Shown in pieces: positions 5,621 through 8,964 of a stretch of DNA of 8,964 nucleotides. Position 1 is the first letter of the stretch; each line of letters opens with the position of its first letter. This DNA comes from Flavobacteriales bacterium (GTDB lineage: Bacteria; Bacteroidota; Bacteroidia; NORP154), in assembly GCA_012965625.1 (NCBI GenBank), contig DTSC01000296.1, positions 1-8,964 on the forward strand, in the 5' to 3' direction. Below the pieces are notes generated by a model. It saw only the letters and a program-made list of their open reading frames with translations. It ran no database searches and was not told the DNA's origin. Position numbers and translations under genes: made by a program.

Positions 5621-8290
5621 ATGTTAGATAACAAAAAAAACCATAAAATAAAGAATAACCAAAAGCTAACCGGAATAAAAGTCCTTCACCTTATTAAATA
5701 CCCCTTTATTTTATTAGTCTTTACTGCAGTCTTATATGGCAATACGCTTTCAAACAAGTATGCCATTGATGATCCGATAGTAACAAATAACCCAATTGTA
5801 CAAAAAGGGATAAAAGGTATTCCTGAGATATTCACAACCAGATATAGAATTCAAGGTGATTATAATTATGGTTATCGACCGGTAGCGAAATCATCATATG
5901 CAATTGAATACCATTTGTTTGGTCAAAACCCAATGGTAAGTCATTTAATCAATCTCCTTTTATATGGATTTACTTGTGTTTTTTTATTTTTTCTCCTAAA
6001 GAAACTTTTAAAGAGATATGATGAGTTTTTGCCCTTTATCATCACGCTCTTTTTTCTCGCTCATCCAATTCATACTGAGGTAGTTGCAAGTTTAAAAAAC
6101 AGAGAGGAAATATTAAGCTTTTTAGGGAGTATTTCTTCTTTATATTTTTTTATCAAGTTCAATGAAACAAAATATCTTCGGAATTTAATTTTTGGTTTAC
6201 TCTGTTATGTTTTGGCTTTTTTATCCAAGCAAAATGCGCTTACTTTTGTTGCAATTATTCCCCTAACAATTTATTTTTTCTCTGATACCCCTAAAGGTTT
6301 TGCAAAGGAAGCGGTTAAATATTTGTATGACAAAATATCCGCATATTCAGGGTTTATCGCATCAGTTTTAAAAGCATATTTCGGTTTTCTTGTACGTTTA
6401 CTAATTACTAATATGTTTTTCGTCATTGCTGTTGTTTGTTATCTGATTGCAATAGCAAAAGGTGGTAGCGGCTTTTATGAATGGACTGCTTTCTTTATGG
6501 TAGTCCACTTTAATACCAATACAAAAAACAAAGTTTCTCAGTTGTTTAACGGCCTTGTGAACAAATGGGTGATGTTAGGATTTCTATTTGTTCTTATTTA
6601 TTCAGTATTTGGGATTTTTAAAAACCCGGCATTAATATCCCTTTCAATTCTACATGATTTTATGGGCATCATAGCTGTCACTAGTTTTTCAGTATATTAT
6701 TATAGGGATAATACTCAAATGATTGTAAGAATCACTAATGGGCTAAAAAATCCGTTTGTGATAATCTCAATTATCATTGGTGTAATTGCAATTGTGCTTA
6801 GTTCATATAACTACTATTTTATTCTTGTGTTTCTGTTCTATAATTTTAGTATTGCTTGTTTGTTGGTTTTCTTGATAAGAAATCATAATAACTCAAAAGG
6901 AATAAAAACACTTTCTATTTTTACTATTGCAAAAAGCACAATGAAACCTATCTCGACTCAAGGGTTTGTAATTCCTGGGATATTTAAGGTGTTGCTTTTT
7001 TTAATTATAGTGTTAGGGCTTATAAGCTATGTGGTAATATTTGGCCCAAATCAATATCTGCCAACTGAGCAAAGGGAAATATTTGCTTATGAGAACCCTT
7101 TGTTCTATGAGTCTGATATTTGGGTGAATATTGCCACTGGTTTCTACTCCTTGTTGATATATTTAAAACTTTTAGTCTATCCCAATCCACTTGTCTTTTA
7201 TTATGGATTTAATCACATTCCAATTGTAAGTATGACAAATGGCTGGGTGATCTTCTCTATGATTTTACATATTGCACTTTTCATCTTTGCACTTCTTGGA
7301 TTGAGACAGAAACGGCTTATATCATTTGCAATATTATATTATTTGGCAACCATCTCTATTTTTGCCAATATTGTAATACCTATTCCTGGAATTGTCGGTG
7401 AGAGACTGTTGTTTATGCCTTCATTGGGCTTCAGCATATTTCTTGGTCTGGTTGTTTACAAATTACTTTCAGTAAGTGTCTTTGATAAAATAATTATAAG
7501 GAACAAGATTAAAATTTTGGCAGTTGCCATGATTTTACTTATTCCTTATTCCTATAAGACCATTGCGAGAAACTTCAATTGGAAAGACCATTTAACCCTT
7601 TATTTACATGACATACCATACCTTGAAAACTCATTACATGCTAATTCCCTTGTCGCAAGTCATTTGTTTAGGGACATTAATCCAAATCCTGTAAATGCTG
7701 GAGAAAAAGAAGGTAATACAAAAAAATTAAATCTGGCAATTAAGCACTTTAATCAAGTTCTTTTTTTAGATCCAAATGACAAACGGACCTTAAATAATTT
7801 AGGAACAATTTATTATGATTTTTTTAAAGAATATGACAAGGCTATTCAATATTTTCAAAAAGCATTGGAAGTTGATTCCAGTTTTTCCTATGCATGGTTC
7901 AATAAAGGGCATTGTCATGAGCAATTGGGAGACCATCACAATGCAAAACTTGCTTATCAACAAGCGATGAAAATTAAGGATAATGATATAAAAACGATTT
8001 CGAGTCTTGCCAGAGTTTGTTTCAATCTTGGTGAGCTTAACGAGGCCAAAGAACTTAATATGCTCATTACTAAAATCGACCCCCTGTTGGATCTCCCTTA
8101 TTTAAATATGGCAGGTTATCATTTAAAGCTGGGTAATGAAATCTCCGCCGTTGTATATTTTGAAGAGGCTGTTAAAATAAATCCATCAAACAAACCTTTG
8201 TGTAAAAAATTGGGAGTTTATTTTACTGAACAAGGCAATACCGATAAAGCGGCTTACTATCATCAGCTTGCAGCACCATACAGCAATTAA
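5621..8290 (+). CDS. TMTC-like GT-C membrane glycosyltransferase with C-terminal TPRs
   Basis: Polytopic inner-membrane protein (889 residues) resembling the TMTC/PMT-type O-mannosyltransferases, which use a polyprenyl-phosphate sugar at the non-cytoplasmic face. Family marks occur in order: the first-loop Asp pair in YAIDDPIV (47-54, D50 D51), YGYRPVAKSSYAIEYHLFG (83-101), AHPIHTEVVASLKNREEIL (147-165), VGERLLFMPSLGFSIFLG (592-609) and ARNFNWKDHLTLY (649-661). About five or six TPR units follow, from about 703 to 885, for example 721-754, 755-788 and 825-857. Between residues about 225 and 475 there is an extra hydrophobic block that I do not recognise from the family, with signs of an internal repeat. 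An in-frame TAA abuts the ATG, fixing the start. The polyprenyl-phosphate glycosyltransferase gene downstream on the same strand could make its donor. The sugar and acceptor are unknown. Confidence 0.82.
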   Translation: MLDNKKNHKIKNNQKLTGIKVLHLIKYPFILLVFTAVLYGNTLSNKYAIDDPIVTNNPIVQKGIKGIPEIFTTRYRIQGDYNYGYRPVAKSSYAIEYHLFGQNPMVSHLINLLLYGFTCVFLFFLLKKLLKRYDEFLPFIITLFFLAHPIHTEVVASLKNREEILSFLGSISSLYFFIKFNETKYLRNLIFGLLCYVLAFLSKQNALTFVAIIPLTIYFFSDTPKGFAKEAVKYLYDKISAYSGFIASVLKAYFGFLVRLLITNMFFVIAVVCYLIAIAKGGSGFYEWTAFFMVVHFNTNTKNKVSQLFNGLVNKWVMLGFLFVLIYSVFGIFKNPALISLSILHDFMGIIAVTSFSVYYYRDNTQMIVRITNGLKNPFVIISIIIGVIAIVLSSYNYYFILVFLFYNFSIACLLVFLIRNHNNSKGIKTLSIFTIAKSTMKPISTQGFVIPGIFKVLLFLIIVLGLISYVVIFGPNQYLPTEQREIFAYENPLFYESDIWVNIATGFYSLLIYLKLLVYPNPLVFYYGFNHIPIVSMTNGWVIFSMILHIALFIFALLGLRQKRLISFAILYYLATISIFANIVIPIPGIVGERLLFMPSLGFSIFLGLVVYKLLSVSVFDKIIIRNKIKILAVAMILLIPYSYKTIARNFNWKDHLTLYLHDIPYLENSLHANSLVASHLFRDINPNPVNAGEKEGNTKKLNLAIKHFNQVLFLDPNDKRTLNNLGTIYYDFFKEYDKAIQYFQKALEVDSSFSYAWFNKGHCHEQLGDHHNAKLAYQQAMKIKDNDIKTISSLARVCFNLGELNEAKELNMLITKIDPLLDLPYLNMAGYHLKLGNEISAVVYFEEAVKINPSNKPLCKKLGVYFTEQGNTDKAAYYHQLAAPYSN
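6368..6910 (+). repeat. possible degenerate protein repeat in the membrane insert of the TMTC-like protein
   Basis: Residues about 250-307, 308-370 and 371-430 look like three related units of about 60 residues: a hydrophobic helix, a short loop with an aromatic/acidic pair, a second helix, then a polar connector. The clearest match is the unit boundary: LFNGLVN at 308-314 and ITNGLKN at 371-377, 63 residues apart, preceded by NTKNKV (300-305) and NTQMIV (364-369). The first unit matches less well. The repeat was read by eye at protein level, and DNA similarity looks low. Confidence 0.35.
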
Positions 8291-8297
8291 TTTAGAG

Positions 8298-8324
8298 GTC
8301 TTTCTTATATCTTACAGAAAAGAC
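8298..8324 (+). terminator. weak hairpin after the TMTC-like gene
   Basis: GTCTTT (8298-8303) pairs with AAAGAC (8319-8324) just past the stop codon and is followed by a T/A-rich stretch. The stem is short and AT-rich, so it may be a weak terminator or chance. If it does not act, the GT2 gene 104 bases downstream would share the transcript. Confidence 0.25.
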
Positions 8325-8394
8325 ACTCAATTTAATTTATTAAGTATAAATTTTCTTAGCTTTATCGAAATAATAATGGCAAAATACGTTTTCT

Positions 8395-8964
8395 GTGAAT
8401 ACAAATGAAGTAGATATTTCAGTGGTGGTTCCCATTTTTAATGAGGAAGAAAACATAATGGTTTTTTACAGAAGGGCAAAAAAAGTGCTTGGGAAATTAA
8501 AGGTCTCCCGAGAATTCATTTTTGTAAATGATGGAAGCAGCGACCTGTCTTTAAAAGTGCTTCAAGACCTTGCAGTAAAAGACCTTAGTGTAAAATACAT
8601 TGATTTAACAAGAAATTTTGGACAGCAGGCTGCACTTACTGCGGGAATGGATCATGCTTTAGGCAAGGCTGTGATAACAATGGATTGCGACCTGCAAGAC
8701 CCACCTGAAATATTGCCTAAAATGATTCAGAAATGGGAAGCGGGCAATGATATTGTTTACGCCAGGAGGACTCACAGGGAAGATGCCATTTTAAAGAAAT
8801 ATTCTGCGCTACTATATTATAAGATCTTAAAAAAGTTTTCGGATGTTAAAATAACAGGCAATATTGGTGATTATAGGCTGATAGACCGAAAAGTTCTGCA
8901 CTCATTAAAGGGGATGAGAGAAAAGAGCAGATATCTGAGAGGAATGGTTGCATGGTTGGGGTAT
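8395..8964 (+). CDS. Polyprenyl-phosphate glycosyltransferase, GT2 family (DPM1/GtrB-like; partial)
   Basis: Cytoplasmic-facing enzyme expected to move a sugar from a nucleotide sugar to polyprenyl phosphate. The visible 190 residues run off the right edge. Family motifs: DISVVVPIFNEEENI near the start, FIFVNDGSSD (nucleotide-binding Asp pair), LTRNFGQQAALTAGMDHA, the metal-binding stretch TMDCDLQDPPE, and ITGNIGDYRLIDRKVL. DLQDPPE and GDYRL(I/M)DR are hallmarks of the DPM1/GtrB/ArnC-like branch; its usual C-terminal membrane helices would lie beyond the window. No ATG lies upstream of the first motif in this frame, and a TAA occurs at 8374-8376. The GTG at 8395 gives a normal N-terminus (MNTNEVDISVVVPIFNEEEN) and is the best start; the ATG at 8458 would delete the first beta strand. 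It lies 104 bases after the TMTC-like GT-C gene, for which it could supply the lipid-linked donor. Confidence 0.9.
   Translation, partial: MNTNEVDISVVVPIFNEEENIMVFYRRAKKVLGKLKVSREFIFVNDGSSDLSLKVLQDLAVKDLSVKYIDLTRNFGQQAALTAGMDHALGKAVITMDCDLQDPPEILPKMIQKWEAGNDIVYARRTHREDAILKKYSALLYYKILKKFSDVKITGNIGDYRLIDRKVLHSLKGMREKSRYLRGMVAWLGY

Noticed and set aside
8458..8460. ATG as the start of the GT2 gene
   Set aside because: It would remove the first beta strand and the VVVPIFNEEENI motif, which is essential to the fold; the upstream GTG keeps it.
1..8964. Mobile elements, CRISPR arrays, tRNA or rRNA genes
   Set aside because: No transposase or integrase motifs, no spaced direct repeats and no tRNA-like cloverleaf were seen on either strand; gaps between genes are all 200 bases or less.

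Overview
The window is AT-rich and reads as part of a surface-glycan (polysaccharide or glycoprotein) biosynthesis locus, most likely from a member of the Bacteroidota. That assignment is inferred from three things: no gene has a clear Shine-Dalgarno sequence, several intergenic regions carry TAnnTTTG-like -7 elements typical of that phylum, and the protein families fit. No rRNA, tRNA, CRISPR array or insertion sequence was seen.

Layout. (1) Bases 2-745, + strand: C-terminal part of a multi-pass membrane protein, possibly a GT-C type glycosyltransferase, cut by the left edge. (2) 738-1550, - strand: ABC-2 permease of the Wzm type, meeting gene 1 tail to tail with an 8-base overlap. (3) 1751-3247, + strand: cobalamin-binding radical SAM enzyme. 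(4) 3296-4162, - strand: UbiA-superfamily membrane prenyltransferase-like protein with one altered Asp-motif residue. (5) 4276-5586, - strand: Wzt-type ATPase with a C-terminal glycan-binding-type domain. (6) 5621-8290, + strand: an 889-residue TMTC-like GT-C membrane glycosyltransferase with C-terminal TPRs and an unusual multi-helix insert. (7) 8395 to the right edge, + strand: polyprenyl-phosphate glycosyltransferase of family GT2, with a GTG start.

How they may work together (inference). Wzm and Wzt form a polysaccharide exporter, but their genes are about 2.7 kb apart, with the radical SAM gene (opposite strand) and the UbiA-like gene between them. The GT2 enzyme would load a sugar onto polyprenyl phosphate at the cytoplasmic face. 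The neighbouring TMTC-like protein could use that lipid-linked sugar at the periplasmic face. The B12 radical SAM enzyme and the UbiA-like protein could tailor the glycan or its lipid carrier. The most interesting points are the split Wzm/Wzt pair with these two enzymes inside it, the degenerate UbiA motif, and the apparently repeated membrane insert of the TMTC-like protein.
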